Assembly (NCBI GenBank): GCA_034931985.1
Contig: JAYGHB010000013.1
Span: 1-64,000, forward strand
Length of the DNA stretch: 64,000 bases
Direction of reading: 5' to 3'
Source: Halotia wernerae
GTDB lineage: Bacteria > Cyanobacteriota > Cyanobacteriia > Cyanobacteriales > Nostocaceae
The notes beneath the pieces are model-generated. The model did no database searches. It was not told where the DNA came from and was given only the letters and a program-made list of their open reading frames with translations. Each line of letters opens with the position of its first letter. The stretch's first letter is position 1. This document shows positions 17,809-26,846 of the stretch, in pieces. Position numbers and translations under genes: made by a program.

Positions 17809-18997
17809 GAAAATGCAGTATATTCCGATCGCTAAACCCTGGATGGGTGAACCCGAAGCTGAAGCAGCCAAGCGGGCAATTATGTCTGGTTGGGTGACTC
17901 AAGGGCCAGAAGTTGCCGCCTTTGAGCAGGAATTTGCAGCTTACGTAGGGGCGAACCATGCTTGTGCTGTTTCCAATTGCACCACAGCATTACATCTAGC
18001 ATTGTTAGCTGTAGGTGTGCAGCCTGGGGATGAAGTGATTACTGTCAGCCATTCTTATATTGCCACGGCTAACAGCATTCGCTACTGTGGGGCAGTGCCT
18101 GTGTTTGTGGATATTGAACCGCAAAGCTATAATATAAACCCCATATTAATTGCAGATGCGATTAGCGAAAGCACCCGTGCTATTCTTGTCGTCCACCAAA
18201 TGGGGATGCCTTGCGACCTCAAAGCCATCTTAGAAATTGCCCACCAACACAATTTACCAGTAATTGAAGATGCAGCCTGTGCGATCGGTAGTAAAATTCT
18301 CTGGGATGGGCAATGGGAAAAAATTGGCAAGCCACATGGAGATATCGCTTGTTTTTCCTTCCATCCCCGCAAAGTAATTAGCACCGGCGACGGTGGGATG
18401 TTGACTACAAATAATCCTGAATGGGACAAACAGTTTCACCTCTGGCGACAACACGGGATGAGCGTTCCCGACACTGTGCGCCACGGAGCCAAACAAGTTA
18501 TTTTTGAGTCATACCCAATGTTAGGCTACAACTATCGTATGACTGACATCCAAGCCGCAGTCGGACGAGAACAACTCAAACGCCTACCAGAAATTGTAGA
18601 ACGCCGTCGTTACTTAGCTCAAAGATATGACGAACAGTTGGCAGATGTGTCGGAGTTGAAATTACCGACAGAGCCAGCTTGGGCAAGAAGTAATTGGCAG
18701 AGTTACTGTGTACGCTTACTTGAAAAGTGCGACCAAGTGCAAGTTATGCAGACAATGCTGGATGCTGGCATCGCTACACGACGCGGTATAATGTGCGCTC
18801 ATCGGGAAAGTGCCTATCAAATTGAAGCGTGGTCTTGTGGTACTAGTCGGGAAGCTTGTAACTGTGAACCAGGAAAATGCGATCGCTTAACTGAAAGCGA
18901 ACAAGCACAGGATCGCGCCATTATCTTACCACTGTTCCATCAAATGACTGAAGAGGAACAAGATCGGGCGATCGCGGTTTTGAAAAGTCAGGTTTGA
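17801..18997 (+). CDS. DegT/DnrJ/EryC1/StrS aminotransferase (perosamine-synthase-like)
   Basis: Second PLP-dependent sugar aminotransferase of the locus, 398 residues. It opens with IPIAKPWMGEPEAEAA and TQGPEVAAFEQEF, typical of C4 aminotransferases such as perosamine synthase. It shows SNCTTALHLAL near 59-69, EDAACAIGS near 158-166 and the Schiff-base lysine of FSFHPRKVISTGDGG near 190. A cysteine-rich insert near 346-365 (CGTSREACNCEPGKC) precedes the C-terminal LPLFHQMTEEEQ. The insert is unusual and might bind metal. A C4-amine made here could be the target of the upstream formyltransferase. This is inferred from gene order only. Confidence 0.92.
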   Translation: MSEKMQYIPIAKPWMGEPEAEAAKRAIMSGWVTQGPEVAAFEQEFAAYVGANHACAVSNCTTALHLALLAVGVQPGDEVITVSHSYIATANSIRYCGAVPVFVDIEPQSYNINPILIADAISESTRAILVVHQMGMPCDLKAILEIAHQHNLPVIEDAACAIGSKILWDGQWEKIGKPHGDIACFSFHPRKVISTGDGGMLTTNNPEWDKQFHLWRQHGMSVPDTVRHGAKQVIFESYPMLGYNYRMTDIQAAVGREQLKRLPEIVERRRYLAQRYDEQLADVSELKLPTEPAWARSNWQSYCVRLLEKCDQVQVMQTMLDAGIATRRGIMCAHRESAYQIEAWSCGTSREACNCEPGKCDRLTESEQAQDRAIILPLFHQMTEEEQDRAIAVLKSQV

Positions 18998-19094
18998 GAT
19001 TGTCTTTTGACAAATTTAAGTATTGCAGAATTAGAGGGCGATCGCTTTCTTCTCGGTTGTTAAGCTAAAGCTAGTCGGTCAGATTATTCCTGTC

Positions 19095-19278
19095 ATGTAT
19101 CAAACAGATCCTCCTCGCTCCCCAAAAGAAGTACTGCCCACAATGTACGATCTCAAAAGTGAAGATCCGGAGGAACCAGGTTTGTCTGACGAATTTTACG
19201 ACCTAACAAGAGCGCCAACGTGCTGAACAATTGGCAACACGACTGCGAGCTTTGGGCATTGATCCCGATTTACCGTAA
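19095..19278 (+). pseudogene. Uma2-family (PD-(D/E)XK) gene remnant with internal deletion
   Basis: The ATG at 19095 begins the typical Uma2/DUF820 start (YQTDPPRSPKEVLPTMYDL, then SEDPEEPGL) but runs into a stop near 19223. In the neighbouring frame the family's usual tail follows at once (QRAEQLATRLRALGIDPDLP) and ends at 19278. The middle of the gene, about 120-150 residues with the nuclease core, is gone and the two ends are out of frame. The remnant sits in the 404-base gap that splits the glycan locus. It shows a past insertion or gene loss at this site. Confidence 0.7.
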
Positions 19279-19401
19279 AGGAGTAATTGTATGTATTGCA
19301 TTTAATCACGCAAGAGGCGGAAAAACGTAGTGCCCGTTCTGGGGAGTTTTCTATTTATAGAGTTAGCAAAAATTAGCAGGAGTTAGCAACAGTAGAATTG
19401 T

Positions 19402-21054
19402 ATGGAGAAAATAGCTAACGATACACTTAGTCTTTGGCGAGAAGAAGGCAACCGCGTTATACCTCAAAATTTTGAGGTATTCCGTAGTTTAGTGGCACAA
19501 GCAAAAGAATTTGCAGATCACAGTAAGTATGATGCAGCCGCCGTGTATGGGGAAATGGCAGCCTTTTATGCAGCTTGGAAACATTGTGGTCTTTTTGTTA
19601 GTTTAGAACTAGAGCAAGTTCTCTTGAACATTGGCAAAAAAGTTATACCAACATACTCCTCTTTTAGAAATAGCAACTCATTGCTTCAGAAACCCAATAA
19701 AATACTGCATATTGCAACCACTGTACAAGCCATCGGCGGACATTCTAAAATGCTATGGCGCTGGATACAGGAGGATAATGATCACTGTCACTCCCTTGTT
19801 TTAACACGACAGTCACGGATAGATAATGTACCGAAACCCCTAAGAGAAGCGGTCAACAATAGTGGTGGCAAGATATACAAACTAAACGAAACTATTGGCA
19901 GTATCATCTCTTGGGCAAAACGACTACGGGAAATTGCCGCAGAAACAGATCTGGTGGTGCTGCATATACATAACTACGATGTAATTCCCATTATTGCTTT
20001 TGCTAATAAAGAGCAATCTCCACCTGTTGTATTGTTGGATCATGCTGACCACGTTTTTTGGGTTGGAGCAGGTATCAGTGACGTAGTTGCTAACCTTCGT
20101 GAGTCCGGTATGCATCTTGCACAAAAACGCAGAGGTATTGAAGCAGAGCGTAACGTACTTCTGCCTACCATTTTAGAACCTATTCATCGATTACTTAACC
20201 GCACAGAAGCAAAGCAAAAGCTTGGTCTTGCTGAAGATAGTGTCGTCTTGCTCTCAATCGCTAGAGCACTTAAGTACAAAACAATTAGTGGTATTAGTTA
20301 TGCTGATGCCCATGTTCAATTACTAAAAAAGTATGAAAAAGCTACGTTATTAGTTGTTGGGGCTGGGAATAGAGAGGATTGGGCAGCAGCCATTCAGCAA
20401 ACCCAAGGAAGAATTATCGTCCAACCAGAACGCGAAGATACTGCTATTTTTTACCAAGCTGCCGATATCTATGTTGATTCATTCCCTTTTATTTCCACTA
20501 CATCACTTCTAGAAGCAGGAAGCTATGGTGTGCCTTTAGTGAGTCGCTTCCCATATTCCGATGCATCTAGTATTTTTGGTGCTGTTATGCCTGGACTGAC
20601 TGACAATTTAATTGTTGCGCGGAACTTGGAGGAGTACACATCGGTTCTATCGCGCTTAGTTGAAGATGAAGAATTTAGGCTCTCTCAAGGAGAAGTAACA
20701 AGGAAAAAAATTGTCGAGATGCATTGGGGAAGTAACTGGCAGCAATACTTGGAAAATTTATATATGCGTGCTGCTACATTACCTCCAATCAAAGCACCGT
20801 TAGTACCAATTGATCAAATGTTTCTTGATGAACCGCATATCTTCGTACCAAGCGTTTATGGTGGAAATGATTTTGACTTGGATTATTTAATCCAATCTAA
20901 TCTCGCAGTTATGCCACTTGAACAACGCTTGCATCACTGGTTCAAGTTGGTCAAGAAGCATGGTTTTCACAATCATTTTGGTCGTTTTGGTCAGTTCAGA
21001 TTATTAGTACCTGAGTGGCTCTATTGTCGCTACGTGCGTTTACGTTATGGTTAA
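19402..21054 (+). CDS. Glycosyltransferase with N-terminal helical extension (GT4-like)
   Basis: A 550-residue protein. The first 95 residues are helical and unlike the catalytic core (VAQAKEFADHSKYDAAAVYGE). A GT-B core then starts with ILHIATTVQAIGGHSKMLWRW, where a Gly-Gly-His pattern matches the acceptor-side loop. LLDHADHVFWVGAG lies near 212-225, and VLLSIARALKYKTISG opens the second domain near 285. The donor-site acidic region is in TSLLEAGSYGVPLVSRFP near 365-382. About 90 further residues follow the core. It is the first gene after the Uma2 remnant. The stop overlaps the next open frame, but the next real start is at 21104. Confidence 0.8.
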   Translation: MEKIANDTLSLWREEGNRVIPQNFEVFRSLVAQAKEFADHSKYDAAAVYGEMAAFYAAWKHCGLFVSLELEQVLLNIGKKVIPTYSSFRNSNSLLQKPNKILHIATTVQAIGGHSKMLWRWIQEDNDHCHSLVLTRQSRIDNVPKPLREAVNNSGGKIYKLNETIGSIISWAKRLREIAAETDLVVLHIHNYDVIPIIAFANKEQSPPVVLLDHADHVFWVGAGISDVVANLRESGMHLAQKRRGIEAERNVLLPTILEPIHRLLNRTEAKQKLGLAEDSVVLLSIARALKYKTISGISYADAHVQLLKKYEKATLLVVGAGNREDWAAAIQQTQGRIIVQPEREDTAIFYQAADIYVDSFPFISTTSLLEAGSYGVPLVSRFPYSDASSIFGAVMPGLTDNLIVARNLEEYTSVLSRLVEDEEFRLSQGEVTRKKIVEMHWGSNWQQYLENLYMRAATLPPIKAPLVPIDQMFLDEPHIFVPSVYGGNDFDLDYLIQSNLAVMPLEQRLHHWFKLVKKHGFHNHFGRFGQFRLLVPEWLYCRYVRLRYG

Positions 21055-21103
21055 ATTTGTGGCACTATCCTCTAGATATTATCCATATATATATATAACT
21101 AAA

Positions 21104-22324
21104 ATGAATATTGTTCATATTAGTCCATCTGACATACTCGATGGCGCAGCTATTGCAGCTTATCGATTACACCAAGGTTTACTAAATCAAGCAATAAACT
21201 CTCACTTATTAGTAGGAAGAGCGACAATTAGCGATGAAAGAATTGCTTCTATCCCTGATAAATATCCTATTGCAACCAAACTCAATCACCTGATTTCCCG
21301 TCTTGGTTTAAACTATCTCACCATCCTTAGTACCTTTGATATTCCCAAACATAACTTTTATCAAGAAGCAGATGTCCTGAACTTTCACGACATTCTCGGC
21401 GGATATTTTAACTATTTAGCACTGCCACAATTTACGACAGAGAAGCCCGCTATTATGACACTTCATGATATGTGGAATTTTACAGGGCATTGTGGCTTTA
21501 GCTATGAATGTGAGCGTTGGAAAACGGGTTGTGGCAACTGCCCTTACCCTAATGAATATCCACCTATAGGTAAAGATAATACCCACATAGAATGGAAACT
21601 AAAAGACTGGGTTTATAGCCGTTCCAAGCTGACTATAGTTTCTCCTAGCATTTGGCTGGCTGAACAGGCAAAACAGAGTATGCTTAATCGCTTTCCAGTT
21701 CATCATATTCCACATGGTATTGATACAGAAGCCTATCAACCTCTTGATCCTGGGCAATGCCGTTCTGTACTTGGTGTCCCACTAGGTAAAAAAGTTTTGA
21801 TGTTTGGTGCTGTTGTTCTTGACTATAGCCGTAAGGGTGGCGATTTACTTTTAAAAGCTCTCCAAAGTTTGCCAGAATCACTAAAAGCTGAAACTGTTAT
21901 TTTGATTATGGGTCGTGGTGGTGAGGCTATATCGAAAGCTGTGGGCATCCCAACTGTCAATCTTGGCTACGTCAGCAGTGATCGCATCAAGTCAATTGCC
22001 TATTCTGCTGCTGACTTATTTTTATTCCCAACTCGTGCTGATGCTTTTGGTTTAGTAGCTCAGGAAGCAGCAGCTTGTGGTACTCCAATAGTGTCTTTCA
22101 AAGTTGGTGGCGTTCCCGATATGGTGCGTCCAGGAATAACTGGCTACTTAGCTGAACCAGAAAACACCGAAGATTTGTGTAATGGCATTATTCATCTGCT
22201 AGAAGACAAAAAGCTACGGGAAAGTATGAGTCAAAACTGTCGGGCGATCGCCCTCGAAGAATACCCCTTAGAATTACAAGCAAAAAGGTACATGGAACTA
22301 TACCATAAGGTCTTGCAAAACTAG
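21104..22324 (+). CDS. Glycosyltransferase, GT4 family (WcaC-like)
   Basis: A 406-residue retaining glycosyltransferase of GT-B fold. The start is set at ATG 21104 (MNIVHISPSDILDGAAIAAY), because the longer frame from 21047 adds a non-family stretch overlapping the previous gene. It has MTLHDMWNFTGHCGF near 119-133 and a cysteine cluster CERWKTGCGNCP near 138-149, a feature of WcaC-type members. The donor-binding motif ADAFGLVAQEAAACGTP is near 308-324, with the two acidic residues of the E-x7-E type. It is co-directional with both neighbours. The sugar is not predictable. Confidence 0.88.
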   Translation: MNIVHISPSDILDGAAIAAYRLHQGLLNQAINSHLLVGRATISDERIASIPDKYPIATKLNHLISRLGLNYLTILSTFDIPKHNFYQEADVLNFHDILGGYFNYLALPQFTTEKPAIMTLHDMWNFTGHCGFSYECERWKTGCGNCPYPNEYPPIGKDNTHIEWKLKDWVYSRSKLTIVSPSIWLAEQAKQSMLNRFPVHHIPHGIDTEAYQPLDPGQCRSVLGVPLGKKVLMFGAVVLDYSRKGGDLLLKALQSLPESLKAETVILIMGRGGEAISKAVGIPTVNLGYVSSDRIKSIAYSAADLFLFPTRADAFGLVAQEAAACGTPIVSFKVGGVPDMVRPGITGYLAEPENTEDLCNGIIHLLEDKKLRESMSQNCRAIALEEYPLELQAKRYMELYHKVLQN

Positions 22325-22373
22325 ACAATTTAGTCTTAAACCAAGCAAATTAAATATCAAAAAAATCTCTCTC

Positions 22374-23411
22374 ATGAAATCATCTAAAACTATGGAATTA
22401 ACAGTAATTATTCCTATATATAATCGTGCCAGAATGTTAGCTCAAGCATTAGAGTCTCTAAGATGGCAAACTTACAAAGATTTTGTTGTCATTGTTTGCG
22501 ATGATGCCTCAAAAGATAATCTTCAGGAGGTAGTAGACAAATTTACAGATGTCAGGATTGAATACCACCGTTATGAAGCGAACGTCGGTCAATTTAAAAA
22601 CGCTATGCGTGGTTTGGAACTTTGCCAAACTCCATTCTTAAAATATTTAGACAGTGATGATTTGCTTTTTACGGAAGCTTTAGAGAAGCAAGTTAAAGCT
22701 CTTCAGGAAATGCCTAATGCAGCCATTTGTCTAGGAGGAATGGTATCTTTTGAGGAACTTCAAGAACAAAATCAAATCAACGTATTGGATTACTCAGAAC
22801 CTTATACTCCTGAACCAAGATCTGAGAGACAGTGGGCAAAACTTGAAGAATATAGAGGCTCTAATCCCAGTGCTTGTATGTATCGTACAGAGTTATTTCG
22901 CAATCTTGGAGGCTTTAACACTAGTCTCGTTGGTATAGCGGATTGGGAGATATGTGTTGCTTTGTCCTCAAAATATCTTGTTACCGCTGTTAATGAGCCT
23001 GTTTGTGCTTATCGTCTGCATACCGATCAGATAACACAAAATTATTCCGTGAATTCCGATGCAGTGCTAATCAAAGATGTATTCTGGCTGACTTCAAACG
23101 CTAATTCTTATCGAGAACGATTGGGTATTCCATTGGCTCAACAATTTTTCATGCGGCTGGATGTTTGTTGGAGAGAACTGCGAATTGCTTTGGAATCAAA
23201 TCAAAAAATTTTCTTACTAAAAAAGTGGTGGGAGATTGTTGTTTTAAATAAGATGCTTGTGCCATTTATTTTTAGTTCCCCTTGGTTTGTTATTTTAAAG
23301 TTAATGAGAAAGCCCAAATCACAAACAGGAACATCTCATGCTTTCAATTTAGAAAAATACAAAAATTCTATTTTCTCTGTCCTCTTTAATGAGAGAGCAA
23401 TTAGCAGTTGA
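22374..23411 (+). CDS. Glycosyltransferase, GT2 family
   Basis: Inverting transferase of GT-A fold. The opening LTVIIPIYNRARMLAQALES, the nucleotide-sugar site DDASKDN near 43-49, and the metal-binding DSDD near 92-95 are all present. The C-terminal part (about 230-345) is less conserved, with a hydrophobic segment near 290-310 (MLVPFIFSSPWFVIL) that may touch the membrane. An alternative start is ATG 22392, only six codons in. It is 49 bases after the previous gene, in the same direction. Confidence 0.9.
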   Translation: MKSSKTMELTVIIPIYNRARMLAQALESLRWQTYKDFVVIVCDDASKDNLQEVVDKFTDVRIEYHRYEANVGQFKNAMRGLELCQTPFLKYLDSDDLLFTEALEKQVKALQEMPNAAICLGGMVSFEELQEQNQINVLDYSEPYTPEPRSERQWAKLEEYRGSNPSACMYRTELFRNLGGFNTSLVGIADWEICVALSSKYLVTAVNEPVCAYRLHTDQITQNYSVNSDAVLIKDVFWLTSNANSYRERLGIPLAQQFFMRLDVCWRELRIALESNQKIFLLKKWWEIVVLNKMLVPFIFSSPWFVILKLMRKPKSQTGTSHAFNLEKYKNSIFSVLFNERAISS

Positions 23412-23505
23412 GTGAGATACAAAAACTTTGCTGAAATGATTTTAAAATAAGGACTTTGGTGTTCTCATTCAATCGATAACCGCTATATAACTACTAAATA
23501 ATTAT

Positions 23506-24696
23506 ATGAAACTCTGTTGGTTAATTCCTGGCGACAAGAGCGGTGGAATATCTCCTGTTGCTTTGTCTTGTTGTCGGCAAGCTGCTCAAGCTGGATATGA
23601 AACAACCATGCTGATGCTTACTCAGCCTAGCTGTATGAGTAGTAATAATGATTTTCGTGTATCGTCTCTAGGCTTAAACGGTTCTGCGCCAGAAACACCA
23701 AAAGTTCTCCTGCAATGGCTAAATGAAAATCCTCAGGATGTACTACTTTTTAATGCTTGTGGAGAGTTAGATGCTGCTATTCCGTATCTAGCTCCAAATA
23801 TTAAATGTGTTTTTGTCGTCCACGACACTATTCCTAGATACTGGCAAAGAGCGCTGGAGGAGGAAGATAATTTAGAGGCGATTGTCGCTGTTTCTGAAAC
23901 TGTAGCAAGTAAGTTCCGACACCGCTTAAAACAGATAACGAAACTTTCTGTGATTTACAACGGCTCTGGATTTCCTGAGCGACCAAAATTCAATATCACA
24001 CGCCAAAATGATTTGATATTTCTAGGTGGTGAAAATCCTACGAAGGGGGCATTTGATGTCCTCAAGTTATGGAAACATCTAATTGAACTAGGGTTTACTG
24101 GCAAGCTGCACTGGTTTGGTCAGGTGACACCAGAATTTAACTCTAGAATTAACCAATTGCCTCATTCAGAACGTATTCATGTTTACGGTCATGTCCAACG
24201 TGACCTCATCTTTTCCACTGCTGCGTCCGCAAAAGTTTTACTAATGCTGAGTCGCGTTGAACCATTTGGCATGGCAACAATTGAAGCGATGAGTATGGGT
24301 TGTGTGCCAGTAGCTTGGGATGTTGATACTGGTACAAAAGAAATCGCTACAGCAAACAAGACAGGACTGTTTGCTCCATTAAATAACACTCAAGCCTTAG
24401 CTAGACAAGTTTTATATGCTTGTGACAACTATGACCTTTTTAGTATAGCTGTGATTGAGCGTGCCCGTTCTGATTTTGATGAAGCAGTAATGTGGAAAGG
24501 CTACGAATCTCTCATCAACCATATTTCTACCCTTGGGCGACTTGAAAGGAGTAAAAAAGGTCAAGAACCAGCAGCTTATCAAGCTCCTGTCTATCGTTTT
24601 CAGCTTTTCCCCCCCCGTCTGCGTTCAGCAATTAGAGAAATAATTGGGCGATCGCCTGTTCTTGGCTATTGGCTGCGAGATATGCGTGGGTGGTAG
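23506..24696 (+). CDS. Glycosyltransferase, GT4 family
   Basis: A 396-residue GT-B protein. The first strand and loop are MKLCWLIPGDKSGGISPVAL. CVFVVHDTIPRYW lies near 105-117, and the second domain begins at NDLIFLGGENPTKGAFD near 166. The donor-site region is SRVEPFGMATIEAMSMGCVP near 248-267, with both glutamates in place. The C-terminus is Arg-rich. The next open frame overlaps its end, but the preferred start of that gene is downstream. Confidence 0.88.
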   Translation: MKLCWLIPGDKSGGISPVALSCCRQAAQAGYETTMLMLTQPSCMSSNNDFRVSSLGLNGSAPETPKVLLQWLNENPQDVLLFNACGELDAAIPYLAPNIKCVFVVHDTIPRYWQRALEEEDNLEAIVAVSETVASKFRHRLKQITKLSVIYNGSGFPERPKFNITRQNDLIFLGGENPTKGAFDVLKLWKHLIELGFTGKLHWFGQVTPEFNSRINQLPHSERIHVYGHVQRDLIFSTAASAKVLLMLSRVEPFGMATIEAMSMGCVPVAWDVDTGTKEIATANKTGLFAPLNNTQALARQVLYACDNYDLFSIAVIERARSDFDEAVMWKGYESLINHISTLGRLERSKKGQEPAAYQAPVYRFQLFPPRLRSAIREIIGRSPVLGYWLRDMRGW

Positions 24697-24737
24697 ATTT
24701 TCATACTAAAGTGAATTTGCAGGAAATAAAAACTCTT

Positions 24738-25520
24738 ATGAATTTAGTGAAATACCTTTTACGAAATCTTTTACCACACGGCTTTGTCGAACGTCATCGG
24801 CGCGATTCTAGGCTGAATATGCTTGGGCTGAGGTCAAACCAATACTCTGCGTTAGAACTTGAAGCAGCAGCAAATTTCTGCCGCTTTGAACTCTGGCCGA
24901 CTGAGCTTAAATATGAGCCACAGAAGTGGACGCTCGTTGATGTTGGCGCTAACAATGGCAATTTTGTTGCAGCGGTTCTCAAATTAGTTAAACCACTAGA
25001 AGTCATCGCCATAGAACCGCTACCAGAGTGCCAGGACTCATTACGAAGAATCCTTCTTGGTGTCCAGAACGCTCAACTTATACCTGCGGTAGCTGGTTCA
25101 AAACCTGGCACTGTAGAGATTAATTGCACCAAAGATAGCAAAATGAGCAGCGTACTACAACCCTTAGACACAATTGAAACCAGCTATGAGACTGGTGCAT
25201 TAACAGTATCCTCTAAGTGTTGTGTACCAGTGGTTTTATTAGATGATGTTGTTTCCACTTCATCAACTGTGGGACTGCTGAAAATAGATGTCCAAGGTTA
25301 CGAGATGGAAGTTCTTCGTGGTGCAGTACGGACTCTCAGCCAAACTTTAGCTGTTCAGATTGAGATTAATTACGCTCCGCACTATGTAGGTGCAGTAACT
25401 TTTGAAGAAATCCATGATTTTCTTCATGCAGCAGGATTTCGTTTGTATGGAGTGTCAGCTCCTTATTTTGGCAATCATCAACCATTATGGGCTGATGCAC
25501 TTTATTTACACAGCAACTAA
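24738..25520 (+). CDS. FkbM-family methyltransferase
   Basis: SAM-dependent O-methyltransferase expected to methylate a sugar of the glycan. The start is ATG 24738 (260 residues); a TTG at 24669 inside the previous gene would add 23 unconvincing residues. Motif I for SAM is LVDVGANNGNFVAAVL near 59-74, with AIEPLPE near 87-93. KIDVQGYEMEVLRGA near 182-196 is the FkbM signature, and QIEINY near 206-211 follows. It is the only methyltransferase in the locus. Methylation of a chain end is a known stop signal in ABC-exported O-antigens, so a capping role is possible. Confidence 0.88.
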   Translation: MNLVKYLLRNLLPHGFVERHRRDSRLNMLGLRSNQYSALELEAAANFCRFELWPTELKYEPQKWTLVDVGANNGNFVAAVLKLVKPLEVIAIEPLPECQDSLRRILLGVQNAQLIPAVAGSKPGTVEINCTKDSKMSSVLQPLDTIETSYETGALTVSSKCCVPVVLLDDVVSTSSTVGLLKIDVQGYEMEVLRGAVRTLSQTLAVQIEINYAPHYVGAVTFEEIHDFLHAAGFRLYGVSAPYFGNHQPLWADALYLHSN

Positions 25521-25674
25521 TCGGTAGATCCAAAAAGCAGAAAAATTATGTGATACTTAACCCATATTTTGTATACATAACTACTTTGTACTCAAATTAG
25601 ATTATTCAAGTCTACCTTTCAGTCTGGAGTTGAGCTAATTGAGTTCCATTTAATTAACATTATCTTGTCATAAC

Positions 25675-26808
25675 ATGGGACAACTCAGTTTTCTATTTTT
25701 AGGTGCAAATAGTCCTTGGACTTATGGACTAGCGGAGGCCTTAGCTCAGAACCATCCGACACATGCTGTACAATTTTATGATTGGCGCACTTATTATCCT
25801 CGCAGACCTACTTGGTCTAAAAGAATCCCGCCATCCTTACTAAATCGGTCAATTCATGTACTACCTAGCGGCTATGCTGGGCGATTAGAAGGACTATTTC
25901 GATTTTACTTGCAACAGCTTATCCAGCGATGGTGTCGGCAACTCAAGCAGAAATCAGGTGAACATCCTTGGGTCATAGCCCCCCATCCAGATTTTGCTCC
26001 TTGGGTACGCAAAATACCAAATGAGCGATTAATTTACTACAACTTTGATGATTATGTTCTTTACCGACCTAACCGTAAAACTAAGATTTTAGAGCAAGAA
26101 AAGGAATTAATTGAACGCGCCACTATTACCCTGTGTGCTTCTTACTCTCAACTGCTCACTCTTCAAAAATGTCACGATCAAAAGTCTTCCAATATTTACC
26201 ATTATCCACATGGATTTGTAAACACCTACTTAAATCCCCAACCAGAAACTTCTCCAGAACCAATGACTGTGGGTTATGTTGGTAACTTAGGCGATCGCTT
26301 AGATTGGCAGTTAATTTACCAAGTTATTAAAGCTTGTCCCGAAATCACATTTATTTTTGTTGGTGGTTTAGATGAGCAAGTCATGCTAGAGCAGGGAAAT
26401 TGGCAAGCAAGCCGTCAGGCAGTGTTGACATTACCAAATGTTCGCCATATTGGGCAAGTACCGTCCGATAAAGTTGCAGAGTATTACTGGTCTTTTGCAG
26501 TCAATTGGATTCCTTACGTAGTAGAGCATCCTTTTAATCAAGCATGCTGCCCTACCAAAATTATGGATGGCATTGCCAGTGGTCGCCCGATTTTGAGTAC
26601 TGATGTCCCAGAATGTTGTTTATATCCTGAGTGGATTAGCATTTTTCATTCTGCGTCGGATGCGATCGCTTACATTCGTAAGCAATTTACCTTAGCAGAA
26701 AAGCTTGACGTTTATGAGAAAAGCCTCAAACAACTAGAGTTTGCCCGTCAGCATACTTGGCAAATACGCGCTCAAACTCTAGAAAACTGGCTATTGCAAT
26801 TATATTAG
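25675..26808 (+). CDS. Glycosyltransferase, GT-B fold
   Basis: A 377-residue GT1/GT4-like protein opening with LSFLFLGANSPWTYGLAEALA. NERLIYYNFDDYVLYRPNR near 119-137 matches the short aromatic-aspartate loop found in polysaccharide-cluster transferases. The second domain starts at TVGYVGNLGDRLDWQLIY near 197. The donor region is CCPTKIMDGIASGRPILSTD near 289-308, with the acidic residue slot occupied by Asp. A 154-base spacer precedes it. The specificity is unknown. Confidence 0.82.
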   Translation: MGQLSFLFLGANSPWTYGLAEALAQNHPTHAVQFYDWRTYYPRRPTWSKRIPPSLLNRSIHVLPSGYAGRLEGLFRFYLQQLIQRWCRQLKQKSGEHPWVIAPHPDFAPWVRKIPNERLIYYNFDDYVLYRPNRKTKILEQEKELIERATITLCASYSQLLTLQKCHDQKSSNIYHYPHGFVNTYLNPQPETSPEPMTVGYVGNLGDRLDWQLIYQVIKACPEITFIFVGGLDEQVMLEQGNWQASRQAVLTLPNVRHIGQVPSDKVAEYYWSFAVNWIPYVVEHPFNQACCPTKIMDGIASGRPILSTDVPECCLYPEWISIFHSASDAIAYIRKQFTLAEKLDVYEKSLKQLEFARQHTWQIRAQTLENWLLQLY

Positions 26809-26846
26809 TAAATAATAAGTATAATTAGTAATTACTCTAGGTTGGT

